Below the pieces are notes generated by a model. That model was given only the letters and a program-made list of their open reading frames with translations. It made no database searches and was not told the DNA's origin. DNA of 64,000 nucleotides, taken from positions 3,906,001 through 3,970,000 of the forward strand of contig NZ_CP100128.1 in the NCBI RefSeq assembly GCF_024207115.1, written 5' to 3'. Within the stretch, counting starts at the first letter, position 1. Every line of letters starts with the position of its first letter. This DNA is from Chromobacterium sp. IIBBL 290-4. GTDB lineage: Bacteria > Pseudomonadota > Gammaproteobacteria > Burkholderiales > Chromobacteriaceae. This document shows, piece after piece, positions 49,162-58,649 of the stretch. The position numbers and the translations under genes are program-made.

Positions 49162-50490
49162 GGGCGTGTACTGAATTTTGTGTAAACGGACATTTGGCAG
49201 GAAACTGCCACCTAGTCTGGAGACACAATGAGCTCAAAGAAACACGACGTACCTGACACACTACTGGACAGCTTGCTGGCCGACTATCAGAAGCCCGAAG
49301 ACCTCATCGGTGAGAACGGCCTACTCAAGCAACTGACCAAGCTGCTGGTCGAGAAAGCACTGGATGCTGAGATGGCCGCACACCTCGGCCATAGCAAACA
49401 CGAGCCGGTGCTCAATCCAGCCGGCAACACCCGGAACGGCAAGAGCCGCAAGACCCTCAAGGGCGAGTTCGGCGAATTGCCTATCGAAGTGCCACGAGAC
49501 CGCCAGGGTACCTTCGAGCCGCAACTCATTCCCAAGCACCAGACCCGCTGGACCGGCTTCGACGACAAAGTCATCTCGCTTTACGCCCGTGGTATGACTG
49601 TTCGGGAAATCCAGGCCCATCTGGAAGAGATGTACGGCACCGAGGTCTCGCCCAGCCTGATCTCCTCCATCACCGATTCCGTCACAGAAGAGGTCAAGGC
49701 GTGGCAGGCTCGCCCCCTGGACTCGCTCTATCCGATCATCTACCTCGACTGCATCCACGTGAAAGTACGTGAGGGAGCTGTACGTGTGAAAGCCGTCTAT
49801 CTCGCCATCGGTATTACCCTGGCTGGAGAGAAGGAGGTTCTGGGGATGTGGCTGGCTCAGACGGAAGGAGCCAAGTTTTGGCTTCAGGTCGTGACCGAGC
49901 TGCGTAACCGGGGCGTACAGGACATCTTTATCGCCTGCGTCGATGGTCTGAAGGGTTTCCCGGAAGCGATCGAGGCGGTCTTCCCGAAAGCAGCGGTGCA
50001 GTTGTGCATCGTGCACATGGTGCGACACAGCCTGAACTACGTGTCGTGGAAGCGGCGTGCTGAAGTAGCCGCCGACCTGAAGCGAATCTACCAATCGGCC
50101 ACCCTCGACGAAGCTGAGCAGCGGCTAGGTGAGTTTGAGGCCAAGTGGGATGACGAGTATTTGCCAATTGGTCAGTTCTGGCGGCGCAACTGGGCTCGGT
50201 TGACGCCATTCTTCGACTACCCGCCGGAGATCAGGAAAGTGATCTACACCACTAATGCCATCGAGTCGGTGAATATGAGTCTGCGAAAGCTGACCAAGAA
50301 TCGGGGCTCGTTCCCGAGTGATGAGGCATTGCTGAAACTGTTCTATCTGGCGCTAAGGAACATCAGTCAGAAGTGGACCATGCCGATTCGGGATTGGAAG
50401 GCAGCGCTGACTCGCTTTACCATTCAGTTCGAGGAACGCATTCCACAGGCGTAACCCAAACCCCGTTTACACAAAAATTCGGACACGCCC
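49162..50490 (+). mobile_element. IS256-family insertion sequence
   Basis: About 1.33 kb with imperfect terminal inverted repeats: left GGGCGTGTACTGAATTTT... and right (reverse complement) GGGCGTGTCCGAATTTTT..., both continuing GTGTAAACGG. It carries one intact transposase gene. The flanks (TCAAAGCC left, GGCAATGC right) are not an 8-9-bp direct repeat, so a deletion or recombination next to the element is likely. It interrupts the Mu-like phage remnant. Confidence 0.9.
49228..50454 (+). CDS. IS256-family transposase
   Basis: A 408-aa mutator-type DDE transposase. Catalytic acids are in YLDCIHVKV (Asp), ACVDGLKGFPEAI (Asp) and TTNAIESVN (Glu). The N-terminal DNA-binding half includes LLVEKALDAEMAAHLGH and RNGKSRKTLKGEFGELPIEVPRDR. 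Full length with no stops, so the element may be active. Confidence 0.96.
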   Translation: MSSKKHDVPDTLLDSLLADYQKPEDLIGENGLLKQLTKLLVEKALDAEMAAHLGHSKHEPVLNPAGNTRNGKSRKTLKGEFGELPIEVPRDRQGTFEPQLIPKHQTRWTGFDDKVISLYARGMTVREIQAHLEEMYGTEVSPSLISSITDSVTEEVKAWQARPLDSLYPIIYLDCIHVKVREGAVRVKAVYLAIGITLAGEKEVLGMWLAQTEGAKFWLQVVTELRNRGVQDIFIACVDGLKGFPEAIEAVFPKAAVQLCIVHMVRHSLNYVSWKRRAEVAADLKRIYQSATLDEAEQRLGEFEAKWDDEYLPIGQFWRRNWARLTPFFDYPPEIRKVIYTTNAIESVNMSLRKLTKNRGSFPSDEALLKLFYLALRNISQKWTMPIRDWKAALTRFTIQFEERIPQA

Positions 50491-50679
50491 GGCAATGCAA
50501 AGAATCACCATCCGCACCAAATATTTTTATTCTGGAATATCAAATTCTTCGTGGGCCAGCCTTATTGCTTTTGGTCCAACCCCCTTAATGCTGCTGAGAC
50601 TGGCTATGTTAAGTTTTCCTTGTCTAACTCTCGCTTTAAATATTTCCTTCGCGATGGCGCGACTAACATCCAATTGAGC

Positions 50680-50687
50680 TTCAATTT
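50680..50687 (+). repeat. Target-site duplication, left copy
   Basis: TTCAATTT directly precedes the left end of the IS1595-family element and is repeated exactly at 51719-51726 after its right end. Eight bp is the normal duplication for this family. Confidence 0.93.
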
Positions 50688-51718
50688 GGCTATGTCCCAA
50701 TTCCGTGTTGGGAGCTATGCTGAATACAGTAGCAGACCGGGAGTCGCGCCATGGATGCCCAGAGTTTTCAGCGTTTTCTTGCCCAACTGGATCAGCTCAC
50801 GCTCAAACAGAGGAGCTTGCTGTCTTCTGCGCTTAAACATCCCACTCACCATGACGCCATTCAGGACGCCTTGCCTGACCTGACGGCTTGCCCACACTGC
50901 CAGGCCGAGGCCAACCAGTTGGCGTTATGGGGCTGGAGCCGAGGCCTGCGGCGTTATCGCTGCAAACAGTGCCACCGGACCTGCAATGCCTTGTCGGGCA
51001 GTCCATTAGCCAAATTGCGCAAGGCCGATCGCTGGCTGAGCTACGCCCAAGCACTGCAGGATGGCTTGACCGTGCGAGCAGCCGCTCGTGCATGCGGCAT
51101 CAGCAAGAACACGGCTTTCCTATGGCGGCATCGCTTCTTGCATCGCGCATCAGACCATCTGGCGGCGCAAGCCCGAGGCATCGTCGAAGTAGATGAAACC
51201 TTCATTCTGGAATCATTCAAAGGGCAGCGGTGCCTCCCCCGCGCGCCGCGCCAGCGGGGTGGCGTCAGCCAAACACGGGGAACCGGGCCGGATCAGATTC
51301 CCATCATGGTGGTGCAGGACCGAGAGGGACATATAGCGGACTTCAAGTTGAAGAAGCTCAATGGCGCTCATGTGGAAGCGGCTTTAGCCCCGTTGGTGGA
51401 TAGCGACGCCATCCTGTGTTCGGACGGCGCAGCGGTGTACTCGACCTTTGCCAGGCAGCATGGCATTACCCATCGAGTCGTGCATGCCAAGACGGGACAG
51501 CGGGTACGCGAGGGGGCGTTCCATATCCAGCATGTGAATGCCTACCATAGCCGCTTGAAGCTTTGGATGGCTCGATTCCACGGGGTTGCCACCAAATACC
51601 TTGAAAACTATCTGGGGTGGCGACGGATGCTGGAGCGCTATCAGCAAACCATGCAGCCTTGCCACTGCTTGCAGGAGGCAGTGGGTCGTCCCTTGCAACA
51701 CATTATTGGGACATAGCC
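50688..51718 (+). mobile_element. IS1595-family insertion sequence
   Basis: A 1031-bp element with terminal inverted repeats GGCTATGTCCCAAT...GTGTTG at the left and the same (GGCTATGTCCCAATAATGTGTTG) at the right. It is flanked by perfect 8-bp direct repeats TTCAATTT. One intact transposase gene fills it. Confidence 0.94.
50751..51716 (+). CDS. IS1595-family transposase
   Basis: A 321-aa transposase: N-terminal zinc ribbon (CPHCQ ... [11 protein letters not shown]), an HTH ([21 protein letters not shown]), then a DDE-like domain with VEVDETFI (Asp), CSDGAAVY (Asp) and [10 protein letters not shown] (the Asn/His-Lys of the DDNK type). The stop lies inside the right terminal repeat. No internal stops; likely functional. 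Confidence 0.95.
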   Translation: MDAQSFQRFLAQLDQLTLKQRSLLSSALKHPTHHDAIQDALPDLTACPHCQAEANQLALWGWSRGLRRYRCKQCHRTCNALSGSPLAKLRKADRWLSYAQALQDGLTVRAAARACGISKNTAFLWRHRFLHRASDHLAAQARGIVEVDETFILESFKGQRCLPRAPRQRGGVSQTRGTGPDQIPIMVVQDREGHIADFKLKKLNGAHVEAALAPLVDSDAILCSDGAAVYSTFARQHGITHRVVHAKTGQRVREGAFHIQHVNAYHSRLKLWMARFHGVATKYLENYLGWRRMLERYQQTMQPCHCLQEAVGRPLQHIIGT

Positions 51719-51726
51719 TTCAATTT
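51719..51726 (+). repeat. Target-site duplication, right copy
   Basis: TTCAATTT immediately after the right terminal repeat, identical to the left copy at 50680-50687. Confidence 0.93.
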
Positions 51727-52747
51727 CGTCTAACGTTGCCTCATTAATGCTTTTTTTTACGCTGCTCGGAGGGGGTTCTGTTGCGCACTCTAAAATATCG
51801 GCAACGATAAGATAGGTGTGAAACACTGCTTTTGTTGCTTCAATTTGACTTACTTCTGCATGCACTCCCTTGTTTGAGATTTTATTCACCTTTTCAAGCC
51901 AGGAACCAAGGAAGTCAATGTGAGTTTTAGCCAATTCTTTGTTGGAGTTCGATGCGATGGATTTATCCATGAAGGCCCAGAGGCGATTTACGTAGTTTGT
52001 TGGGCCAAGAGCACGGCCATTTTGCTTCTGATCACTAGGAGGGTAAAGTGTGTCAGCAAGTCCTTCGATTAGTCGACGGCATGTTGTTAGCGCTTGAGAC
52101 CATTCTTCACTCTTGGTTGATGCAACAGCCTTAAATGCGAGCATTAGTTGCTCAGCGAGCTCCGGGTTTAAATCCAATAACTTATCGTCTGCTGCTGTTT
52201 TTAGTGTGTCAAAGCAGTTCTGTACTGTGCCTGAAAATTTGAGTTGGTTGAATATTTCCGATGCCTGGGAATGGGCTTTTCTTTTAACATAATTGATGTG
52301 GTTGCTTAATTGGCTTTTGTAATGTGTTCCATCATTGCCTTTGCGAAGGCGTATAAGGTCGGCGTATCGCTCCTCAACAAAGCCAATGCTCACATATCCG
52401 CCACCTCCTGTTGAGGCTTTGATGTTCAGCTCTTCATTGGAATAATGAAATTTTTCATTGAGCTTTAATTCATTCAACTTCTTTATTAATTGATCTGTTT
52501 TTTCTTTCGCAGATTTTGACTCATGGTCCACTGATGTATCCACGAGGTGATTAATTAGTGCTTGCAATGTACGCGTGTACTTCTGGTCACCTAATTGAAT
52601 TGCACACCAGGCAGCTACGTCCAAACGCTCCATTATTCCAGCTGCACGTGCTAGCTTTTGAATGCCTGATAAAACTGAGCCTTTCTGGGACTCTAGTTCT
52701 TGCAGACAATCTTCGATTAGGCGTAGGGCTTCTTGTTTATGAGGCAT

Positions 52748-53144
52748 ATGCTTAAGATATATAATAGTGTTTATACGGTCATTGGTGTCCGTATATCAAT
52801 TGATCTTGATCATCTGAATGATCACTCCCAACGCTATGTTTCATAAGCGCCTTGTCATAACTGTGTCCGTATTGCAACCCCTAATCTACAGGGCGGTTTG
52901 ACTGAGCTTACCAGCTGCCCGTTGAATTCAATTATCAAGGGAGAAGCTGATGACTTCGATCCAAACCAAGGGCCACTTCGAACGTCAAAGCAGCCACTTC
53001 CCAGTTATGACGGCAAATGACAGCTCAGGGACGAGGGCTGCCACTCTTCTGTCGGTGGCTGAAGGGCCACTTCGGCCGATAAGTCGAAGCCGGGGTTCTT
53101 CTCAACACATAACCTTATGAACCGCCACCCCTTCGGGATACGAC
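52748..53144. other. Gene-poor stretch upstream of the disrupted gene
   Basis: No firm gene. A 56-codon frame starts at 52950 (MTSIQTKGHFERQSSHFPVM) behind an AAGGGAGAAG box, but its composition looks non-coding and nothing is recognised. The AT-rich bases 52,750-52,800 probably hold the promoter of the disrupted minus-strand gene. Confidence 0.35.
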
Positions 53145-53172
53145 AAAGGCCCTGCAACTACAGGGCCTTTGC
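53145..53172. terminator. Symmetric hairpin AAAGGCCCTG/CAGGGCCTTT
   Basis: A perfect 10-bp stem with 6-nt loop (CAACTA). It has only short T/A runs on either side, so it could act in both directions but weakly. It lies ~150 nt beyond the nrdB stop. Confidence 0.6.
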
Positions 53173-53246
53173 TTCTCGCAAAGCAAGATTTCAAGCGTTG
53201 GTTACAGGATTTCAGGCTTTCTGATTTCCGACATTATTGGCAACGC

Positions 53247-53308
53247 GATGAAAAATTATGCGTCGTCGGATGAAAAATTATGCGTCGTAAATGAAAAATT
53301 ATCTGTCG
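53247..53308 (+). repeat. Three tandem copies of a ~20-bp repeat (GATGAAAAATTATGCGTCG)
   Basis: Copies start at about 53247, 53269 and 53290 (period 21-22 bp). The first two are identical over 20 bp; the third changes GCG to CTG. A CGACGCAT in opposite orientation follows at 53310-53318. Closely spaced repeats like this occur at the ends of IS21-type elements as transposase-binding sites, so an IS-end remnant is one reading. They lie only 16 bp from the nrdB stop. Confidence 0.75.
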
Positions 53309-53324
53309 CCCGACGCATGTCAAA

Positions 53325-54404
53325 TCAATCCCAGCTCAACGCCCCGCCAGTCTGATATTCCGTAACCCGCGTCTCAAAGAAGTTCTTCTCCTTCTTCAAG
53401 TCGATCATCTCGCTCATCCACGGGAAGGGGTTGTTCACGCCCGGGAACAGTTGATCCAGGCCGATCTGCTGCATGCGGCGGTTGGCGATGAAGCGCAGGT
53501 ATTCCTTGAACATGCTGGCGTTCAGGCCCAGCACGCCGCGCGGCATGGTGTCTTCGGCGTAGGCGTATTCCAGCTCCACCGCTTGCTTGAACAGCTCAAC
53601 GATCTCGGCCTTGAAGCTGTCGGTCCACAGCAGCGGGTTTTCCAGTTTGATGGTGTTGATCAGGTCGATGCCGAAGTTGCAGTGCATGGACTCGTCGCGC
53701 AGGATGTACTGGTACTGTTCAGCCGCGCCGGTCATCTTGTTCTGGCGGCCCAGCGCCAGGATCTGCACGAAGCCAACGTAGAAGAACAGGCCTTCCATGA
53801 TGCAGGCGAACACGATCAGCGACTTCAGCAGCTTCTGGTCGTTTTCCACGGTGCCGGTCTTGAATTCCGGGTTGCACAGCACGTCGATGAACGGGATCAG
53901 GAATTCGTCCTTGTCGCGGATGGACTTGATCTCGTGATAGGCGTTGAACACTTCGCCTTCGTTCAGGCCCAGGCTTTCCACGATGTATTGGTAGGCGTGG
54001 GTGTGGATGGCTTCGTCAAAGGCTTGGCGCAGCAGGAACTGGCGGCATTCCGGGCTGGTGATCTGGCGATAGGTGCCCAGCACGATGTTGTTGGCGGCCA
54101 GCGAGTCGGCGGTGACGAAGAAGCCCAGGTTGCGCTTGACGATGCGCATTTCGTCTTCGGTCAACTGGCCGGTTTTCCACTGTTCGATATCGCGCTGCAT
54201 GTTCACTTCCTGCGGCATCCAGTGGTTGGCGCACTGCGCCAGGTACTTTTCCCAAGCCCACTTGTGCTTGAACGGTACCAGCTGGTTGACGTCGGTCGTG
54301 CCGTTGATCACCTTCTTGTCCACCACGTTGACGCGGCCGGTGCCATGGACGTCCATGGAGTTGGCGGCGGACGAGGTGTCGACGGTGTCTTCGAAATTCA
54401 ACAT
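53325..54404 (-). CDS. nrdB: Class Ia ribonucleotide reductase, beta subunit
   Basis: A 359-aa di-iron tyrosyl-radical subunit that supplies the radical to NrdA for dNTP synthesis. Iron ligands are in [14 protein letters not shown] and [14 protein letters not shown]. The C-terminal tail ([16 protein letters not shown]) ends in residues used to bind the alpha subunit. It is last in a run with nrdA first and three small genes between. Confidence 0.97.
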   Translation of the reverse strand: MLNFEDTVDTSSAANSMDVHGTGRVNVVDKKVINGTTDVNQLVPFKHKWAWEKYLAQCANHWMPQEVNMQRDIEQWKTGQLTEDEMRIVKRNLGFFVTADSLAANNIVLGTYRQITSPECRQFLLRQAFDEAIHTHAYQYIVESLGLNEGEVFNAYHEIKSIRDKDEFLIPFIDVLCNPEFKTGTVENDQKLLKSLIVFACIMEGLFFYVGFVQILALGRQNKMTGAAEQYQYILRDESMHCNFGIDLINTIKLENPLLWTDSFKAEIVELFKQAVELEYAYAEDTMPRGVLGLNASMFKEYLRFIANRRMQQIGLDQLFPGVNNPFPWMSEMIDLKKEKNFFETRVTEYQTGGALSWD

Positions 54405-54505
54405 GGGTGCTCCTGATTGTTTTTGCTTGCCGCGCTGGAGCGCGGTTGGGGTTTCAATGGCGGCGATGCCGGCTGCGCAAGGGCAGGGCGGGCATCGGCC
54501 GCTGT

Positions 54506-54718
54506 TTATGCGGTTTTGACGATGACGCGGCGACGCTGGGCGGCGCTGGCGCCGGGTTGCAGCGCGGTCACGGCCACGGTGCGCACTTCGCCCTCCGCCG
54601 GCGGCGGGCCTTCCGGCTGCGGGGCGGAGGTAATCAGCGCATGAGCGCCACTGCTGGCGACGACGGCGCGGCGGCCGGACGCGGACTTGCGCAAGTAGTA
54701 GTACGCTGCGGTGCTCAT
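54506..54718 (-). CDS. Small basic protein (70 aa) between nrdA and nrdB
   Basis: ATG 54718 with GGGAG upstream opens [39 protein letters not shown] and a C-terminus of alternating hydrophobic and Arg residues (RVIVKTA). No family recognised; it looks partly disordered. It begins 16 nt after the preceding small gene and ends 101 nt before nrdB, so it is part of the nrd transcript. Confidence 0.6.
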   Translation of the reverse strand: MSTAAYYYLRKSASGRRAVVASSGAHALITSAPQPEGPPPAEGEVRTVAVTALQPGASAAQRRRVIVKTA

Positions 54719-54734
54719 GGGCTCTCCCGTGGTT

Positions 54735-55121
54735 TCAGAATCGCAGTTGCTGCGCCAGCTGGCGGATGATGACCCGCTCTTGCGCCTCTTCCTGCTCCAG
54801 CTGCCGGCCGCGTTTGCCGCGCAGCGTTTGCAGCTGGCGGTATTGGCGGTTGGCGGCGGCGATGTCGTGCTTCAGGTTTTCGATTTCCTGCTGCAATTCT
54901 TCCGGCTGGCAATACACCACCAGACAGTCGCCTTCTACCCAGGCTCTGCGCCATGGCTGGGCGCGGGCTTCGCGGCGCGATTCGGCGAAGTAGTCTTTCC
55001 ATTCGCTGGCCGGCGGGCAGCTCAGCTGCAGATACATGTCGAACAGCAGGAACTGCTTGTCCGGGTTGTGCGATTTGTCTTCGCAAAAGCCGATGATTCC
55101 GATGTTTTCGAATGTCTGCAT
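54735..55121 (-). CDS. Hypothetical protein with coiled-coil C-terminus (128 aa) in the nrd cluster
   Basis: A soluble protein: N-terminus MQTFENIGIIGFCEDKSHNPDKQFLLFDMYLQL, then a strongly helical coiled coil (ELQQEIENLKHDIAAANRQYRQLQTLRGKRGRQLEQEEAQERVI). No family recognised. ATG 55121 follows an AGGACAG-type box. It sits between nrdA and nrdB, so expression with ribonucleotide reductase is expected. Confidence 0.7.
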   Translation of the reverse strand: MQTFENIGIIGFCEDKSHNPDKQFLLFDMYLQLSCPPASEWKDYFAESRREARAQPWRRAWVEGDCLVVYCQPEELQQEIENLKHDIAAANRQYRQLQTLRGKRGRQLEQEEAQERVIIRQLAQQLRF

Positions 55122-55186
55122 CTGTCCTCCCAGTGTTGCCTTGACTGTGGGGCGGATGCCGCCGCCCCTGGCGGTTCGCGACCGAT

Positions 55187-55597
55187 TCAGGCTTGCGCCG
55201 CAACCGGGATCAGCGTTTGCTGCTCCGGCGCCGTGTCGTATTGCACGATGCCGTAAATCTTCCAATGGCCTTGCACCTGTTTCAGGTGGTAGCCGGTGTG
55301 GTAGCGCCAGTCGGGCGCGTTGTCGCGCTTGACGGTCCAGGCCACCACGGCGCTGGCGGCGCCTGCGCCCATCGGCTGCACGCTTTCCAGTACATGGCTG
55401 GCGTTCTGAAACCCTTGGCCGCGATACCAGGCCAGCAAGGCCTCGGTGGTATCGACCAGTGAATCCATATCGGTCCAGCAGGCGAGGTCGCCGTGATGGA
55501 TGGCGGTGAAGGGCACGGTGAAGTGCGCGGTCACGCCGGGGCAGTCCAGTTGCGAGTAGCTGTCGCGGTAGTGCTTGAAAAAGGCTTCCAGGCTCAT
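55187..55597 (-). CDS. SnoaL/NTF2-fold protein in the nrd cluster
   Basis: A 136-aa single-domain NTF2-like protein (MSLEAFFKHYRDSYSQLDCPGVTAHFTVPFTAIHHGDLACWTD, then VAWTVKRDNAPDWRYHTGYHLKQVQGHWKIYGIVQYD). It fits the SnoaL/DUF4440-like group that binds small ligands or serves as an adaptor. ATG 55597. It lies 205 nt after the nrdA stop and starts the group of three small genes before nrdB. Function unknown. Confidence 0.8.
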   Translation of the reverse strand: MSLEAFFKHYRDSYSQLDCPGVTAHFTVPFTAIHHGDLACWTDMDSLVDTTEALLAWYRGQGFQNASHVLESVQPMGAGAASAVVAWTVKRDNAPDWRYHTGYHLKQVQGHWKIYGIVQYDTAPEQQTLIPVAAQA

Positions 55598-55802
55598 CGT
55601 CGCTCTCTTGGCTTGTTGGGGCTGCCGTGAAAACTTCCCGTTCGGGCGGTTTGCCAGATATCTGGCGGAACGCCCCTGCGGTTGGTTTGGGCTCATCCTG
55701 AAACCGCCTGGATCCAAGCGGCTTGGGGATGGGGAGGCTTGCGCCTCCCGCTGGCCCGTGCGATGGCGGAACGCCCCAAGGGAGCCTCCGCCCTGCGAGT
55801 CC

Positions 55803-58649
55803 TTATTGGCAGGATTCGCAATCCGGGTTGTCGATGCTGCAGAACTTGGCGTCGGTGGCCGGGGTGTTGTCCACGGCGGCCGGCGCGGCTTGCTGCACCT
55901 GGTTGGATACGGCGTTCAGCTCGCCGCCGCGGCCGGTGGACTTCTCGGCGCTGGTGGCGGCCAGGGTGCGCAGGTAGTAGGTGGTCTTCAGGCCCTTCAC
56001 CCAGGCGTGCTTGTACAGATCGTCCAGTTTCTTGCCGGAAGCGCCAGCCATGTACAGGTTCAGCGACTGCGCCTGGTCCAGCCACTTCTGGCGGCGGGAG
56101 GCGGCTTCCACCAGCCAGCGCGGGTCCACTTCGAAAGCGGTGGCGTAGATGGCTTTCAGTTCGGCCGGGATGCGGTCGATCTGGCCCAGGCTGCCGTCGA
56201 AGTATTTCAGGTCGGCAACCATCACTTCATCCCACAGGCCGGCGGCCTTCAGGTCGCGCACCAGGTACTCGTTGGTGACGGTGAATTCGCCGGACAGGTT
56301 GGACTTCACAAACAGGTTCTGGTAGGTCGGCTCGATGGATGCGGACACGCCGATGATGTTGGCGATGGTCGCAGTCGGGGCGATGGCCAGGCAGTTGCTG
56401 TTGCGCATGCCGAACTGTTTGACGCGCTCGCGCAGCTTGTTCCAGTCCATGCGCTCGGTGCGGTCCACTTCCAGGTAGCCGCCGCGCTCGGCCGCCAGCA
56501 GGTTGATGCTGTCGTGCGGCAGGATGCTGCGATCCCACAGGCTGCCCTTGTAGGACGGGTAGCGGCCGCGCTCTTCGGCCAGCTCGGTGGAAGCCAGGTA
56601 GGCGTAGTAAGCCACCACTTCCATCGATTCGTCGGCAAACTCCACCGCGGCTTCCGATGCGTACGGCACGCGCTTGATGTGCAGGCAGTCCTGGAAGCCC
56701 ATGATGCCCATGCCCACCGGACGATGCTTCAAGTTGGCGTTGCGCGCCTTCTGCACCGGGTAGAAGTTGATGTCGATCACGTTGTCCAGCATGCGCAGGG
56801 CGATGCGGACGGTGTTCTGCAGTTTTTCCTGGTTCAGGCTGCCATCGGCCAGCAAGTGCTTGGCCAGGTTGACGGAGCCCAGGTTGCAGACGGCGATTTC
56901 GTCGTCATTGGTGTTCAGCGTGATTTCGGTGCACAGGTTGGAGCTGTGAACCACGCCCATGTGCTGCTGCGGGCTGCGGATGTTGCACGGGTCCTTGAAG
57001 GTGATCCAGGGATGGCCGGTTTCAAACAGCATGGTCAGCATCTTGCGCCACAGGCTCAGGGCCGGGATGCGCTTGTATACCTTCAGCTCGCCGCGCGCGC
57101 CCTTGGCTTCGTAAGCGGTGTAGGCTTTTTCGAAGGCTTGGCCGTAAATATCGTGCAGATCCGGCGTCTCGGACGGGGAGAACAGGCTCCACTCGCCGCC
57201 TTCCATCACGCGCTTCATGAACAGGTCCGGAATCCAGTTGGCGGTGTTCATGTCGTGGGTGCGGCGGCGGTCGTCGCCGGTGTTCTTGCGCAGCTCGAGG
57301 AATTCCTCGATGTCGGCGTGCCAGGTTTCCAGGTAGGCGCAGACGGCGCCCTTGCGCTTGCCGCCCTGGTTCACCGCCACGGCGGTGTCGTTGACCACTT
57401 TCAGGAACGGCACCACGCCTTGCGATTTGCCGTTGGTGCCCTTGATGTGCGAGCCCATGGCGCGAACCGGGGTCCAGTCATTGCCCAGGCCGCCGGCGAA
57501 CTTGGACAGCAGGGCGTTTTCCTTGATGCCTTCGTAGATGCCGTCCAGGTCATCGGCGATGGTGGTCAGGTAGCAGCTGGACAGCTGGCTGCGGCGGGTG
57601 CCGGAGTTGAACAGCGTCGGAGTGGACGACATGAAGTCGAAGCTGGACAGCACGTTGTAGAACTCGATGGCGCGCTCTTCGCGGCGCACTTCGTTCAGCG
57701 CCAGGCCCATGGCGACGCGCATGTAGAAAGCCTGCGGCATTTCGATGCGGGTGCCGTCCACGTGCAGGAAGTAGCGATCGTACAGGGTTTGCAGGCCCAG
57801 GTAGCCGAATTGCAGGTCGCGGTCGGCGTTCAGCGCGGCGCCCAGCTTTTTCAGGTCGAACTCGGCCAGCTTTTCGTCCAGCAGTTCGGCGGCGATGCCC
57901 TTCTTGATGTAATCGACGAAGTATGGGCCGTACTGATTGGCCATTTCGTCCTGCGGCACGGCTTCGCCCAGGATTTCCAGGCGGATGTTGCCCAGCAGCA
58001 GGCGCGCGGTCACGTAATCGTAGGCCGGGTCTTGCTCGATCATGGAGCGGGCGGCCAGGATGGCGGACTTGCCCACTTCTTCTTCGGACACGCCGTCGTA
58101 GATGTTCTTCAGGGTTTCGGCCAGGATGGCGTCCACATCGATATTGGCCAGGTTCTTGCTGGCGGCTTCGATGCTGGCGCGCAGGCGGGCCACGTCCAGC
58201 GGCAGCTTGCGGCCGTCGTGGCGCACCACGTTGATCTGCACGCTGGCCAGCGCTTCGCCGCGGGCGGCGCGCTCTTGCGAGCGTTGTTCGCGGTACAGCA
58301 CGTAGGCGCGGGCCACGTCGTGCTCGCCGAAGCGCATCAGCGACAGTTCCACCTGGTCCTGGATGTCTTCGATATGGATGGCGCCGCCTTCCGGCTTGCG
58401 GCGCATCAGCGCATTGACCACTTGCTCCGTCAGCTGGGCGACTTTGTCGCGCAGGCTGGCCGAGTTGGCGCCTTGCTGCCCCATGACGGCCAGGAAGGCC
58501 TTGGTCATGGCGATGGAGATTTTGACGGGCTCGAACGCCACCACCGCGCCGTTGCGGCGGATGGTCTTGTACAGGCTGAAGTCGGCTTGCGGCGCGGCGG
58601 CTCGGCCGAGTTCTGCGGCGGTTTGGCCTTCAAAAGTGGTCAATTGCAT
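55803..58649 (-). CDS. nrdA: Class Ia ribonucleotide reductase, alpha subunit
   Basis: A 948-aa catalytic subunit reducing NDPs to dNDPs. An N-terminal ATP-cone (~25-115, IRRNGAVVAFEPVKI) gives allosteric control by dATP. A second cone-like segment follows (VVRHDGRKLPLDVARLRAS, ~140-230), making it longer than E. coli NrdA. Active-site Cys and finger-loop residues are in LSSCYLTTIADDLD, SSNLCTEITLNTND and GIMGFQDCLH. The C-terminal thiol pair is CESCQ. First gene of the nrd cluster. Confidence 0.97.
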   Translation of the reverse strand: MQLTTFEGQTAAELGRAAAPQADFSLYKTIRRNGAVVAFEPVKISIAMTKAFLAVMGQQGANSASLRDKVAQLTEQVVNALMRRKPEGGAIHIEDIQDQVELSLMRFGEHDVARAYVLYREQRSQERAARGEALASVQINVVRHDGRKLPLDVARLRASIEAASKNLANIDVDAILAETLKNIYDGVSEEEVGKSAILAARSMIEQDPAYDYVTARLLLGNIRLEILGEAVPQDEMANQYGPYFVDYIKKGIAAELLDEKLAEFDLKKLGAALNADRDLQFGYLGLQTLYDRYFLHVDGTRIEMPQAFYMRVAMGLALNEVRREERAIEFYNVLSSFDFMSSTPTLFNSGTRRSQLSSCYLTTIADDLDGIYEGIKENALLSKFAGGLGNDWTPVRAMGSHIKGTNGKSQGVVPFLKVVNDTAVAVNQGGKRKGAVCAYLETWHADIEEFLELRKNTGDDRRRTHDMNTANWIPDLFMKRVMEGGEWSLFSPSETPDLHDIYGQAFEKAYTAYEAKGARGELKVYKRIPALSLWRKMLTMLFETGHPWITFKDPCNIRSPQQHMGVVHSSNLCTEITLNTNDDEIAVCNLGSVNLAKHLLADGSLNQEKLQNTVRIALRMLDNVIDINFYPVQKARNANLKHRPVGMGIMGFQDCLHIKRVPYASEAAVEFADESMEVVAYYAYLASTELAEERGRYPSYKGSLWDRSILPHDSINLLAAERGGYLEVDRTERMDWNKLRERVKQFGMRNSNCLAIAPTATIANIIGVSASIEPTYQNLFVKSNLSGEFTVTNEYLVRDLKAAGLWDEVMVADLKYFDGSLGQIDRIPAELKAIYATAFEVDPRWLVEAASRRQKWLDQAQSLNLYMAGASGKKLDDLYKHAWVKGLKTTYYLRTLAATSAEKSTGRGGELNAVSNQVQQAAPAAVDNTPATDAKFCSIDNPDCESCQ

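Larger units (their letters stand above)
50527..52747 (-). pseudogene. HEPN-like/helix-hairpin-helix gene split by an IS1595 element
   Basis: The 5' part (52747-51727) codes for an alpha-helical protein with TCRRLIEGLADTLYPPSDQ and VNKISNKGVHAEVSQIEATKAVFHTYL segments like HEPN/abortive-infection-type proteins. Removing the IS and one target duplication joins SINEATLDEIE in frame to AQLDVSRAIAKEIFKARVRQGKLNIASL and SSIKGVGPKAIRLAHEEFDIPE, a ComEA-like helix-hairpin-helix. The rebuilt protein is 393 aa with no other defect, so the insertion is recent. A defence function is a guess. AT-rich relative to the core. Confidence 0.85.

Noticed and set aside
53247..53308. Tandem repeats as a CRISPR array
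   Set aside because: Repeats are ~20 bp with 1-2 bp between them, no spacers, and no cas genes.
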